The position numbers were made by a program, and so were the translations under genes. Below the pieces are notes generated by a model that was not told the DNA's origin, searched no databases, and was given only the letters and a program-made list of their open reading frames with translations. A stretch of DNA of 64,000 bases from Arsenicicoccus piscis (lineage in GTDB: Bacteria; Actinomycetota; Actinomycetes; Actinomycetales; Dermatophilaceae): the NCBI RefSeq assembly GCF_022568835.1, contig NZ_JAKZHV010000010.1, positions 62,001-126,000 on the forward strand, read 5' to 3'. Shown one piece after another: positions 1 through 8,843 of the stretch (the first letter of the stretch is position 1; every line of letters starts with the position of its first letter).

Positions 1-1
1 C

Positions 2-1990
2 TGTGGCGCAGCGCCGCTGCTGTCCTTGATGACACTGGGTCTGGCGATCTTCGCCGCCACCAAGTGGCACCTCTCGTGGGGGATCGTGCCGCTGCTGGTC
101 GGGCTCGTGCTCGCCGTCGTCGTGGTCGCCGGTCCGCTGCTCGTAGCCCGGCTGGTCACCGGCAGGCTCGCCGGTCGCCGGTCGCCCGCGTCGGTCAGCT
201 CGACCACGTCGGGCGCCTCGACCGGGTCGGTCAGCTCGACCACGCCGGTCAGCTCGCCGTTCCTCGCGTGGGGCCGCGGCGACGTCGTGTTCTTCCTCGC
301 CTGCACCGGCCTGTGCGCGCTCGTCGTCGCCGCCGTGGTGATGGCGGGCATGAGCTACCCCGACAACATCCAGCAGACCTTCGACGCACCCTTCCACGTC
401 AACGCCATCGAGCGGGTGGCCGAGCTGCGCCGGGCCGACCCGGCGACGATCGCGTCGGTCTCCAACACAGTCGCGCCCGGGTTCTACCCGCCCGCGTTCC
501 ACGACATCGGCGCGCTGCTGGTGATCTACACCGGTGTCGATGCCATCACCGCCGCCAACGTCGTCGCGCTCGTGACGGCCGCCGTCGTCTGGCCCCTCTC
601 GCTCGGTCTGCTCGCCGCCGTGCTGCTGCACTCGCGGCGCGCGGGGCTCGCCTACACGCTGTTCGCCGGCGCCGTGGTGGTGGCCTTCCCCTACATGCTG
701 CTCAGCTTCGGGGTGCTGTGGCCCAACGCCCTCGGCATCGCCGTGCTGCCCGCGGTGGTGGCCCTGGTCTACGGCGTGGCGGTGCGCGACCCCGGCGCGC
801 GGGTGGGCTGGGTCGTGGCGCTGTGGGTCGTGCTGGTCAGCCAGCTCGGGCTCTACTACGCCCACCCGGGCACCAACTTCGCGTCGGTGGCGCTCTGCCT
901 GGTCCTCGCGGTGCACCTGCTGGCCCGGCTCTGCCGCTGGCTCGCCGGGCGCGGCGTGGCCGGCCTGGTCGCCATCCCGGTTGTCGTCGTGGTCGCGGTG
1001 CTCGGCTCGCGGGCCGCGTTCGCCCTGCTGTCCGGCTACCCGGCGGTCGCGGCCGTCAAGAAGTTCAACTGGCCCGCCGTCCAGTCCATGCCGCAGGCGC
1101 TCGGCCAGGCCATCTCGCTTGGCGTCGACACCCCGCCCTCGCTCGTCGTCGGCCTCGTCGCCGCGTTCGGCGCCCTGGTCGCCCTGCGCAGCCCCCGGCT
1201 GTGGTGGCTCCCGGTCACGCACGCCTTGATCGGGTGGTTGTTCCTGCTCGCCTCCGCGGAGGACTCGCCGCTCTCCCAGGACCTCACCGGCTTCTGGTAC
1301 AACGACCGGTTCCGGCTCGCCGCGCTGCTGCCGATCACCGCCGCCCCGCTCTTCGCGATCGGGCTGCTGCGGATGCACGACGCCTTCGTGCCGTGGGCGC
1401 GCGGGTGGCTGGACCGCCCGCTGCCCGCTCTGGCGCCAGCCGCGCGGGCGGTGCGGTCGCTGCTCGGTCGCCCCGCACTCACCACCGGTCTGGCGCTGCT
1501 GCTGGTCGCCGTGCTCGTGCCGCTGCCGAGCGCGCTGCGGCACGCCCGCACCTACATCGCGGCGCGCTACATCGGCGATCCTGGGCGAATCCTGGTGTCC
1601 GGCAACGAGCGCGCCGACTACGAGGCGCTCGCCAAGCAGCCCGACCCGCAGCAGGCCGTCGTCGGCAACCCGTGGGGTGGGGCGGTCTACGCCGGGGTGC
1701 TGTCGGACCGACCGGTGATCTTCGGCCACCTCAACAACACGCTGAACCCCCAGCTCAAGCTGATCGCCGAACAGTTCCGGGACTACCAGAGCGACCCCGC
1801 GGTCTGCGCCGCGGTCAAGGCCCTCAACATCGGCTACGCCGTCGAGGACACGTCCTACTTCGACAAGGGCAGCAAGGGCTACCTGCGCTACCCGGGGCTG
1901 AACGACCTCGCCGGCGTGAAGGGGCTGACCCCGATCACCAAGGACGGGACCGTGACGACGTACCGGGTGGAGCCCTGCGCGGTGCGCTAG
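2..1990 (+). CDS. DUF6541-like polytopic membrane protein, 5'-truncated by window edge
   Basis: The frame is already open at base 2, and residues before the first ATG (base 26) continue a hydrophobic helix, so the true start probably lies upstream. About a dozen membrane helices are visible in the first 520 residues. A 130-residue extracytoplasmic tail follows (ARYIGDPGRILVSGNERADY, then a region with NPWGGAVYAGVLSDRP). The motif QQTFDAPFHVNAI after the third helix resembles actinobacterial DUF6541 proteins. These look like GT-C-type glycosyltransferases and often sit beside envelope glycan genes. The reaction is unknown. The gene ends 43 bp from the convergent amidase. Family assignment is from memory of the motif, without a search. 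Confidence 0.7.
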   Translation, partial: CGAAPLLSLMTLGLAIFAATKWHLSWGIVPLLVGLVLAVVVVAGPLLVARLVTGRLAGRRSPASVSSTTSGASTGSVSSTTPVSSPFLAWGRGDVVFFLACTGLCALVVAAVVMAGMSYPDNIQQTFDAPFHVNAIERVAELRRADPATIASVSNTVAPGFYPPAFHDIGALLVIYTGVDAITAANVVALVTAAVVWPLSLGLLAAVLLHSRRAGLAYTLFAGAVVVAFPYMLLSFGVLWPNALGIAVLPAVVALVYGVAVRDPGARVGWVVALWVVLVSQLGLYYAHPGTNFASVALCLVLAVHLLARLCRWLAGRGVAGLVAIPVVVVVAVLGSRAAFALLSGYPAVAAVKKFNWPAVQSMPQALGQAISLGVDTPPSLVVGLVAAFGALVALRSPRLWWLPVTHALIGWLFLLASAEDSPLSQDLTGFWYNDRFRLAALLPITAAPLFAIGLLRMHDAFVPWARGWLDRPLPALAPAARAVRSLLGRPALTTGLALLLVAVLVPLPSALRHARTYIAARYIGDPGRILVSGNERADYEALAKQPDPQQAVVGNPWGGAVYAGVLSDRPVIFGHLNNTLNPQLKLIAEQFRDYQSDPAVCAAVKALNIGYAVEDTSYFDKGSKGYLRYPGLNDLAGVKGLTPITKDGTVTTYRVEPCAVR

Positions 1991-2033
1991 GACCCCACCC
2001 GGTCGGTGGTGGCTCGGCTGGTCCGGATCGGCC

Positions 2034-3977
2034 TCAGGAGCGGTGGATCGACGCCGTGCCGGTCGCGGTGCGCTCGTCGATGTAGCCGTTCTGGAACCAC
2101 TGGCGCCGCACACCGGAGGCCACCTGGTAGCCCTCGGAGGTGGGCATCCCGAGCGAGCCGTTGGGGCCACCCGCCGCGAAGTAGGCCGCGTTGATCGCGC
2201 CCGAGGTGCTGAAGCCACGCCCGGCGTAGTTGACCATCACGGTGCCGTTCTGGAAGGACTGCAGCCAGCCGCCACGCACCGCCTGGCCGGTCGCGATGGG
2301 CAGCTGCAGCGGCGAGCGCTGCGGGCCGCCGGTCTGCCACCAGTAGGCGTGCAGACCGCCCGAGAGGTAGGCCGGCTGGTTGTTGGTGGTCCAGGTGACC
2401 GAGTTGCCCTTGCTGTAGGGCACGTACCAGCCACCGGGGGCCTTGGTCTCGTCGTTGATCGCGTAGCCCACTCCGTCCAGCCCGCCGAAGCGCGACCAGG
2501 CCGCGTCGATGCCGGGGCCGACGATCGCGGTCCCGCGGGGGGTGGCGTAGATGCGCTGGTTGCTGGTGAAGACGGTGCGCTTCACCGAGCTGCTGAGCGC
2601 GGACTCACCGACGTTGACCAGACCCCACTTGGCGGCGCCGCCGGTGGCGACGTAGCGCTTGTAGATCGGGCTCGAGAAGGTGCCGTTGCTGTAGCCCGCG
2701 AGCGCGGCCGCGCCGTCACGAAGCTCGTTCAGACGGGGGTAGAGGTAGCGCCCCGGGCACGCGGTGTTGCTCGAGTCACGGTGTCCCGCAATGTTGTTGG
2801 CGAGGTAGGCCGAACCCTTCGGGTACTTGCTGGTCGTGCCGTTGTACTCCGAGTACAGCGTGGTCTGGCCGTAGGGCTTGATGTAGAACTGCGACAGCCG
2901 CATGGCGATGCCCTGCTTGAGGGCGGTCATGCCGGCGGCCGGCACCGACGTGGTGTCGTAGTTGCCGAGGATCGAGATGCCGAACGTCGCCTGGTTGAAG
3001 GAGTCGGCGTGGGCGCCCTGCACGGTCTTGTTGAGCCCGCCGAAGCGGCCCTCGAAGCGCTGGCCGTACTTGTCCACGATCATGTTGTAGGCCACGTCGC
3101 ACCAGCCGAGCGTGCCGGTGTCGTAGGCGTAGATCCCGCGGATGATCGAGGCGCTCTGCGCGGCCGTGTAGTTGTTGGAGCCGGCGGTGTGGTGCACCAC
3201 GATGACCTTGGTCGTCGGGCGGATCGTCGGCACGCAGCCGTTGCGCAGCCGCTCGTTGGCGCCCCAGCCCGCGCGCGAGATGACCGAGGGGACGTAGGCC
3301 GCGTTGGCGGCACCGGGGATCGCGGTCGGCGTGAGCTGGGCGTCCGCCGCGGTCGTGGGCGAGGTGATGGCCGCCAGCTGGGCGGTCTTGAGCAGGTCCT
3401 TGGCCTCGGGGGCGACGCGGATCTGCACCCGCTGGGCGCCGTCGACGAAGATCGGCTCGGTGCCGATGCGGTGCGCGGACGCGTCGCCGCGGTCGTCGAC
3501 GGTGAGCTCCTGCCAGTCCTGCCACCCCTTGTCGGTCAGCACGCGGACCGCGACGGTGGCCTTGCTCGCCAAGGTCGTGTCGGTCGGCCAGGTGAGGCCG
3601 ACGAGGTCACCGCTCGCGGCGACCTCGACGACGTTGTCGTCGCTCTGGCCGGCAGCGAGCGCGGCGGGACGGGCCGCGGTGGCGGCCTTGCCGGTGCTGT
3701 CCACGACGGCACCGTCGGAGGTGCGCGGAGCCGACGGGGCAGCGATCACGCGGGTCGACGGCCCGGAGGCGGTGACGCTACGGACCTTCTGGGTCTTCAG
3801 CGCCACGTGCTTCACCGTGGGCGTCACCACGCCGTTGCGGGCCGGGGCCGCGCTCGGCGCGCTGACGGTGAAGCTGGGGGCCATGACGAACGCCAGGGTG
3901 AGCGCTCCGCCGGCGGCCAGCGCGCCACGCAGCGGGCGCTGGGTAGAACTCGAGCTGGGGGTGGGGTCCTTCGTCAC
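2034..3977 (-). CDS. Secreted N-acetylmuramoyl-L-alanine amidase/PGRP with LGFP repeats
   Basis: Predicted exported peptidoglycan hydrolase. The order is a signal peptide (GALAAGGALTLAFVMAPSF), a linker, an amidase_2/PGRP domain in the middle third, then LGFP-type repeats to the C-terminus. The domain starts at SRAGWGANE and has the zinc ligand motif VVHHTAG and a distal HRDSSNTACPG, consistent with H..H..C zinc chemistry. The repeats show WSRFGGLDGVGYA and AYFAAGGPNGSLGMPTSE; LGFP repeats are thought to anchor proteins to the wall. The GTG start at 3977 follows a GCGGAG site and leaves the signal peptide at the N-terminus. The frame stays open to 4100, but that extension is low-complexity and overlaps the neighbour. 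Confidence 0.85.
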   Translation of the reverse strand: MTKDPTPSSSSTQRPLRGALAAGGALTLAFVMAPSFTVSAPSAAPARNGVVTPTVKHVALKTQKVRSVTASGPSTRVIAAPSAPRTSDGAVVDSTGKAATAARPAALAAGQSDDNVVEVAASGDLVGLTWPTDTTLASKATVAVRVLTDKGWQDWQELTVDDRGDASAHRIGTEPIFVDGAQRVQIRVAPEAKDLLKTAQLAAITSPTTAADAQLTPTAIPGAANAAYVPSVISRAGWGANERLRNGCVPTIRPTTKVIVVHHTAGSNNYTAAQSASIIRGIYAYDTGTLGWCDVAYNMIVDKYGQRFEGRFGGLNKTVQGAHADSFNQATFGISILGNYDTTSVPAAGMTALKQGIAMRLSQFYIKPYGQTTLYSEYNGTTSKYPKGSAYLANNIAGHRDSSNTACPGRYLYPRLNELRDGAAALAGYSNGTFSSPIYKRYVATGGAAKWGLVNVGESALSSSVKRTVFTSNQRIYATPRGTAIVGPGIDAAWSRFGGLDGVGYAINDETKAPGGWYVPYSKGNSVTWTTNNQPAYLSGGLHAYWWQTGGPQRSPLQLPIATGQAVRGGWLQSFQNGTVMVNYAGRGFSTSGAINAAYFAAGGPNGSLGMPTSEGYQVASGVRRQWFQNGYIDERTATGTASIHRS

Positions 3978-4090
3978 GATCGGCTCCGCTTCGTCTCGTT
4001 GCTGATGGCTGGGGGTGATGGTCGAGCTGGGGTTGGGGCTGGTTCGAGCGCCGGCCGCTGGGGACGCCCGCGGTGGGACGTGGTGCCTGG

Positions 4091-6238
4091 TCACAGCCAC
4101 CGCCCGGGGGTGGTCGTGGTCAGCCGCTGCCGCGGGTCGAGGGTGGCCGTGGTGGACGAGAGGGCTCGGCCGCGGACCAGCCAGGTGCTGCCGGCCGAGT
4201 CCGTGGCGAGCAGGTCCCCGCGGCCGTCGCCGGTGAGGTCACCGACCCCCGCCAGGGCGGGGTAGCCCCCGAACCCGGTCGCGAGCTGCACCCGCGGCCG
4301 CAGCCCGTCCCGGCCGTCACCGGTGTAGAGCCACAACGTCCCGGCGGCGTCCCGAGCGACCAGGTCGGGGCGGCCGTCGCCCGTGATGTCGCCGAGCGGC
4401 AGCACGTCGCGGTAGATCTGCCAGCCGGTGCCGATGGTCGTCAGCCCCGCCAGCAGACCGCCCGTGCCGTTGCTGGAGACGCGCCGCAGGGTGCCGTCGG
4501 CGAACCGGACGAGGACATCGCTCTGCCCGTCGCCGTTGAGGTCGCCGACGCCGAACGCCTGCACCGCCCCGGTGAGGTCGGTGCGCACGGTGACCGGGCT
4601 GCCTACGGACGTGGTGGTGCTCGTGGCACTGGCGGCCGTGACACGCAGGAGCTGCAGCGTGCCGGTGCCGGTCAGCGCGACGACGGTGTCGCGGGTCCCG
4701 GCGATGCGACCGGCGGTGGCGACCGAGCGCGAGGTGGCGAGGACACCGGCCGCCCCGGGGGCGCTCGCGACGCCGGTCGGGACGCTGAACGAGGGGACGG
4801 CGCTGATCGTGGTGCCGGCCGTGCCCGCCACCTTCGTGCGCTGGGTGAGCGCGCCGCTCGGAGCACGCAGCAGCAGGTCGGCCGCGCGGTCGCCGGACAG
4901 GTCACGAGGAAAGGCCGCGGGCGTCGGGGTGGCGACCGTGAACAGCGTCGAGCGGGCGACCGAGGTGCCGAGCGCGGAGCGCAGGGCGTCCCCGGTCACC
5001 GTCACGCTCCCGCCGCTGCCCTCGACCCGGGCGCCGGTGATCCGGCCTCCGAGCTCACCCCGACCGTCGCGCGACACCACCACCAGGCGGGTGAAGGCAC
5101 CGATCGCGGGGTAGGCGCGCTCCAGCGCGGACACCGGCACCGCGGCCGACCAGGAGTTCATCGGGTTGACGGCGCTGCGGTCCCACGGGTCGGCCTTCGC
5201 CGGCAGGTAGGGCGTGCGGCCGTCGGCGGTCATGCTGCCGTTGGAGGAGGAGAACTGCGCGTCGATCGGGACGCCGCCGTAGGTCAGCGTCACGCCCGCG
5301 GTCGCCGCCACGGCGGCGTCGGCGCCGGCCGTCTCGACCCGGGTGCCGGCGAAGTTCTGGCAGGTCGAGGTGTCGCACAGGTCGTAGCCGGCCGAGCGGG
5401 GGTGGGCGAGGAAGTAGGCGGCGTAGGTGCGCGCAGCCACTGCCTGGGCGGCCAGCGCCTGCACCGGCCAGGAGCCGGGGCTCTCGGCGGGCACGACACC
5501 GCGCAGATAGGTCTCGAGGGGAGTGGTCAGGACGGGCACGAGGATGCTGCCGGAGCGCACGCCCGCGAGGCTACCGCGGTAGCGCGGCCCCGCCTGGCCC
5601 GTGCTGGTGAACGTCGAGAGAACCCCGGTCGTATTCTGCTGCAAGGAAATTCGTCCGGTGGCGCTCGACGTCAGCGCCTTGCGTGCGCCCGCGCTCGTGC
5701 GGAACCACAGCGCGAGGGCGGTGCTGCTGGGGCCGCTCGGGAGGTCTACCTCCCAGGCGGTGATGGGGGTGCTGACGCCGGCGACCGTGTCGACCGTCGG
5801 CAGCGCCTTGCTGACGCCGTCGACGACCGCGACCAGGCCCGGCTCCGCCTTGACCCGCACGCTGCGGCCGAGGCGGCCGTCGACCGCGACGCGGATGGGC
5901 CGGTTCGCGAGGACGGTGCGCGTGGTGCCGGGGTAGTAGAAGCTGGTGATCTCGCCCCAGCCCTTGCCGAGCAGGGCCGCCCGGTAGGCGCCGTACTGCG
6001 ACATGCCGCGGCCGTGGCCGAAGCCCTTGCCGACGAGGTGCAGCACGCCGTCGGCCGGCCGGACCGTGACCTCGTTGGTGGTGACGGCCGGCACGGTTGC
6101 TGTGGCCGGGGCCGGCGCGGTCGCTGCGGGCGTGGCCGCTGTGGCCGTCGTGGCGGTCGCGCACGTCATCGCGAGCGCGACGGTGCCGACCAGCGCAGCA
6201 CCACCGGCGCGGCGCGCACGAGTCAGGACGAGAGGCAC
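4091..6238 (-). CDS. SpoIID/LytB-domain protein with FG-GAP (VCBS) repeats
   Basis: Predicted secreted protein with a signal peptide (GAALVGTVALAMTCATA). The N-terminal half is a SpoIID domain, recognised by GKGFGHGRGMSQYGAY, LETYLRGVVPAESPGSWP and AQAVAARTYA. The C-terminal half carries FG-GAP/VCBS repeats with calcium-binding-like turns (GDLNGDGQSDVLVRF, GDITGDGRPDLVARD, GDLTGDGRGDLLATD), which suggests a beta-propeller. SpoIID domains cleave or bind denuded glycan strands in spore formers. In non-sporulating actinobacteria the role is probably cell-wall remodelling. It lies directly upstream of the PGRP amidase on the same strand (about 114 bp gap), so the pair may act together on the wall. 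Confidence 0.85.
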   Translation of the reverse strand: MPLVLTRARRAGGAALVGTVALAMTCATATTATAATPAATAPAPATATVPAVTTNEVTVRPADGVLHLVGKGFGHGRGMSQYGAYRAALLGKGWGEITSFYYPGTTRTVLANRPIRVAVDGRLGRSVRVKAEPGLVAVVDGVSKALPTVDTVAGVSTPITAWEVDLPSGPSSTALALWFRTSAGARKALTSSATGRISLQQNTTGVLSTFTSTGQAGPRYRGSLAGVRSGSILVPVLTTPLETYLRGVVPAESPGSWPVQALAAQAVAARTYAAYFLAHPRSAGYDLCDTSTCQNFAGTRVETAGADAAVAATAGVTLTYGGVPIDAQFSSSNGSMTADGRTPYLPAKADPWDRSAVNPMNSWSAAVPVSALERAYPAIGAFTRLVVVSRDGRGELGGRITGARVEGSGGSVTVTGDALRSALGTSVARSTLFTVATPTPAAFPRDLSGDRAADLLLRAPSGALTQRTKVAGTAGTTISAVPSFSVPTGVASAPGAAGVLATSRSVATAGRIAGTRDTVVALTGTGTLQLLRVTAASATSTTTSVGSPVTVRTDLTGAVQAFGVGDLNGDGQSDVLVRFADGTLRRVSSNGTGGLLAGLTTIGTGWQIYRDVLPLGDITGDGRPDLVARDAAGTLWLYTGDGRDGLRPRVQLATGFGGYPALAGVGDLTGDGRGDLLATDSAGSTWLVRGRALSSTTATLDPRQRLTTTTPGRWL

Positions 6239-6688
6239 GGGGGGATCCTTCGCAAGACGGTGGCCGGTAACGGAACGTCACCGGGGAGGTCTCCATCGGA
6301 TCACAGAAAGTAACGATTAGGAACGTTAGATCGTCCAAACTCCCGATCTAGAGTAATGACACGGCTGTGTTTCCCGAGGAATATGGGGTAATTGGTGCCT
6401 TTGTTTCCTCTGTGGCTGGTGTGACAGTCACTCTGCGTGTTCTCGTCTGTGGCGGCGGTGGAGAGGCCATGTCGGGGCCGTCCAGGAGGTGTCGAGGCCT
6501 CGGACCCCCTCGCCGAGACGGCAGTTGGCCACCGAGACGGCTGGTGTAGCGGCCGTCTCGGCCGCTAGGTGCCGTGTCGGTCTACAGGTGCCGTGTCGGC
6601 AGAGCGGGCAGGGCAGGGGCGGGCAGAGGCGGCGGCAGGCCAGGACAGACAGCGGGACGCCGCCAGGGCCGGAGAAGCGGGAGAGCCG
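6239..6688. promoter_or_regulatory. 450-bp intergenic region upstream of the SpoIID gene
   Basis: No gene is supported here. The first 180 bp (6260-6430) are clearly richer in A+T than the surroundings and presumably hold the SpoIID promoter, read on the minus strand. GTAAC-like elements occur near 6268 and 6330. The distal part holds short direct and inverted repeats (separate entry). No convincing -35/-10 pair could be fixed. Confidence 0.4.
6513..6599. repeat. Cluster of short inverted and direct repeats
   Basis: CCGAGACGGC occurs at 6513-6522 and 6532-6541, and its exact reverse complement GCCGTCTCGG at 6552-6561, so the second copy can form a 10-bp stem with a 10-nt loop. A second perfect stem, AGCGGCC/GGCCGCT, spans 6548-6566. 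Immediately after, AGGTGCCGTGTCGG is repeated at 6567-6580 and 6586-6599. It lies 3' of the TIGR03089-type gene and could serve as its transcription end, but there is no U-tract. Confidence 0.5.
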
Positions 6689-7474
6689 TCAGGCCTCGAG
6701 GATCAGGGCCCGGTCGGCCTGCTCGGGGGCAAACCGGTCGGGCCAGTCCTCGGGGGCGGCGCCGTCGGCGGTGCGCACCAGGACGACCGATCCAGCGCCG
6801 GCCCAGACCGAGGCCGCGACCTCGAGGAGGGCGGCGGTCCGGTCCGGCGCGCCGGCGACGAGGATGCGCTCACCGGTGCCGGGGGAGTCCGAGCCGGCTC
6901 CCGGCGAGGTCGGCGCGGCGACCAGCTCGTCGTAGCGCACGGCTCGCCCGGGCGTGATCAGCGCAGGTCGTGCCGGGTCCACCTCGGGGGCGGCGAAGGC
7001 GCGGCGGTCGGGGTAGGAGGCGAGCTCGGCGGCCTCGTCCATGGCGTGCGAGGGCAGGGCGCCGGGGTGGGACCGGGCGAGGGCGGCGAGGGTGACCACG
7101 ATCGCGGCGTCGGCGGCCTCGGCCAGCTCGACGGAGTCGGTCACGACGACGGACGCGATCGCGAGGGTGGGGTCGTCGGATCCGAGTGCGGGGTCGGCGA
7201 CGTGGACGCTCGCGCCGACGGCCCACCCCGCGAGAGCCCAGTAGACCGTGCGCCAGTGCGGCGGCAGGGCGAGCACCACGACGTCGCCGGGCTGGATGTC
7301 GAAGTCGCTGGTCAGCGCGTTGGCGGCCTTGGCCACCCAGTTCGCCAGCACCCGGCCGGACAGCTCGATCCGCTCGCCGCGGGTGGGTCCGGGCAGATCG
7401 TCGTAGCAGGTGATCCGGGGCGCCGCAGGATCGTCGGCCAGCAGGCTCGGAAGCAGGTCGGCGGCGGTCATCAC
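6689..7474 (-). CDS. TIGR03089-type protein (AMP-binding enzyme N-terminal-like)
   Basis: A protein of about 261 residues matching the N-terminal part of acyl/aryl-CoA synthetases (GRVLANWVAKAANALTSDF, GDVVVLALPPHWRTVYWALA) but without the adenylate-forming core: no P-loop-like TSGTTG and no A8-A10 motifs. Actinobacteria carry a stand-alone family of this kind, known as TIGR03089, of unknown function. It is transcribed divergently from the gene starting at 7545, with 70 bp between. It is probably not catalytic as an acyl-CoA ligase. Confidence 0.7.
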   Translation of the reverse strand: MMTAADLLPSLLADDPAAPRITCYDDLPGPTRGERIELSGRVLANWVAKAANALTSDFDIQPGDVVVLALPPHWRTVYWALAGWAVGASVHVADPALGSDDPTLAIASVVVTDSVELAEAADAAIVVTLAALARSHPGALPSHAMDEAAELASYPDRRAFAAPEVDPARPALITPGRAVRYDELVAAPTSPGAGSDSPGTGERILVAGAPDRTAALLEVAASVWAGAGSVVLVRTADGAAPEDWPDRFAPEQADRALILEA

Positions 7475-7529
7475 CCCGTCACTCTAACGGCCCGGATCCG
7501 TCCTCGGGATCCCGGCACCAAGGTGGGGG

Positions 7530-7535
7530 TAGGCT
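7530..7535 (+). promoter_or_regulatory. Candidate -10 element, near-leaderless
   Basis: TAGGCT ends nine bases before the ATG at 7545, matching the TAnnnT -10 of actinobacterial housekeeping promoters. There is no room for a Shine-Dalgarno leader. Confidence 0.4.
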
Positions 7536-7544
7536 CGCTGCACC

Positions 7545-8843
7545 ATGGCGAAGCTGACCGGTCCGGACGACACCCCGAGGGACGCGCACGCGGTCACCGT
7601 CGCGGTCGTCGGCGGGGCGGACTCTCCGCACGACATCACCCTCGCTCGTCACCTCGCGGACGCCGGTCACCACGTCCGGCTCGAGGCGCTGGGGGCCCGC
7701 GGTGCGGCCGAGTGGATCGCCATCGGGCGTCGCCTCAAGGAGGCCGAGGTCATCCTCCTCGTCCACCCGCAGGGGCAGACGCTGCTGCCCTCGTCGATCG
7801 TCACCGACGTGTCCCGGGCCGGCTCGACGGAGGGCCCGCGCCTGGTCACCCTCCTCGACGACCATCCCGGCGCCTCCGACGCCGCGACGCAGAACCTCGC
7901 CGAGCGCAGCCTGTGGCGCCGCGTGCTCACCCGCAGCCACGTCGTCGCGACCCCGGGCCACGGCACTCCGCTGCCCCGGGAGGAGCTGCGCGACCTGGTC
8001 CGGCTGCCGCTGCCGCGCGACGACGAGAACTCCTGGATGGACTACGTCGGACGGATCGAGTCGCTGCTCGCGCCGGTGGCCGCCGAGGAACCGCACCGGG
8101 TGCAGCCGGCCTCGGGCGCCACACCGGGTCTGCGCGGCCTGGTGGAGCGGGCGCGCGTCGGCGTGCGCCTCGCGATCCGGCCGCGCACCGTGCACCTGGT
8201 CGCCTACGACTTCCCCGAGTGGGTCCGGCCGACGGACGTGCTGGCGTCCTACGAGGAGGCCGACGAGCAGCGCGACCTCGCCCACACCCTCGGGCTGCCC
8301 TGGGTGGGTGACGAGATCCGCGCGTGGGCCGCGCTCGGGGCGCTGGCTGCGGTCATCCGGCTCCGCGACGGCTCGGCCCGGTCGGCGCTCGTGCTCGACG
8401 CGTCGGGACCCCGCTCGCCGTTCACCCGCTGGGCTCGTGCGGTGGGGTTCGCCCCGCTGGAGCTCGGTCCGCACGACGAGCTCGACTCGGCCGGGCTCAG
8501 CGAGGGCTCCCTCGACGTGATCACCCGGCTCCATCCCGGCGGGGTGACCGCCGACGACCTCGACGGCACCGTCATCGAGTCGTCCTGGTTCCTCAAGCCC
8601 GGTGGCCTGCTCGTCGTGACCGTCCCGCTGTCGGACGGCGGCGCCGCCGGAGGGGTAGACCGTGCCCGCCTGCGTGCCTCCCTCGCCCGGGCCGACGGGC
8701 ACGGCATGCCGCTGGTGGGCGACGTCGACAAGGATCTTGGCGAGCGACTGCGTGACGCCGTGGTGGGCGCCCGCGAGGCGCGGCACCGCGAGCAGGACGA
8801 GGCCTTCGCACTGGTGCGCCTGACCTTCCGGCGGCGGGCGTGA
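7545..8843 (+). CDS. Unknown protein with Rossmann-like N-terminus and methyltransferase-like C-terminus
   Basis: Not recognised as a named family. The first 120 residues have alternating strands and helices (VTVAVVGGADSPHDITLARHL, then AEVILLVHPQG) like an NAD(P)-binding or sugar-nucleotide epimerase fold, but the first glycine motif is not canonical. The last 150 residues resemble a degenerate class I methyltransferase (ALGALAAVIRLRDG, then WFLKPGGLLVVTVPLSDGG), the PGG loop being the usual post-strand-5 feature. The final codons overlap the following DNA glycosylase by four bases (GTGA), so the two are translationally coupled. A role in base or nucleotide metabolism is possible from context only. 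Confidence 0.6.
   Translation: MAKLTGPDDTPRDAHAVTVAVVGGADSPHDITLARHLADAGHHVRLEALGARGAAEWIAIGRRLKEAEVILLVHPQGQTLLPSSIVTDVSRAGSTEGPRLVTLLDDHPGASDAATQNLAERSLWRRVLTRSHVVATPGHGTPLPREELRDLVRLPLPRDDENSWMDYVGRIESLLAPVAAEEPHRVQPASGATPGLRGLVERARVGVRLAIRPRTVHLVAYDFPEWVRPTDVLASYEEADEQRDLAHTLGLPWVGDEIRAWAALGALAAVIRLRDGSARSALVLDASGPRSPFTRWARAVGFAPLELGPHDELDSAGLSEGSLDVITRLHPGGVTADDLDGTVIESSWFLKPGGLLVVTVPLSDGGAAGGVDRARLRASLARADGHGMPLVGDVDKDLGERLRDAVVGAREARHREQDEAFALVRLTFRRRA

Noticed and set aside
6260-6345. MtrA boxes upstream of the SpoIID gene
   Set aside because: GTAAC-like words are present but not in a spacing I can defend; kept only as a note in the intergenic entry.
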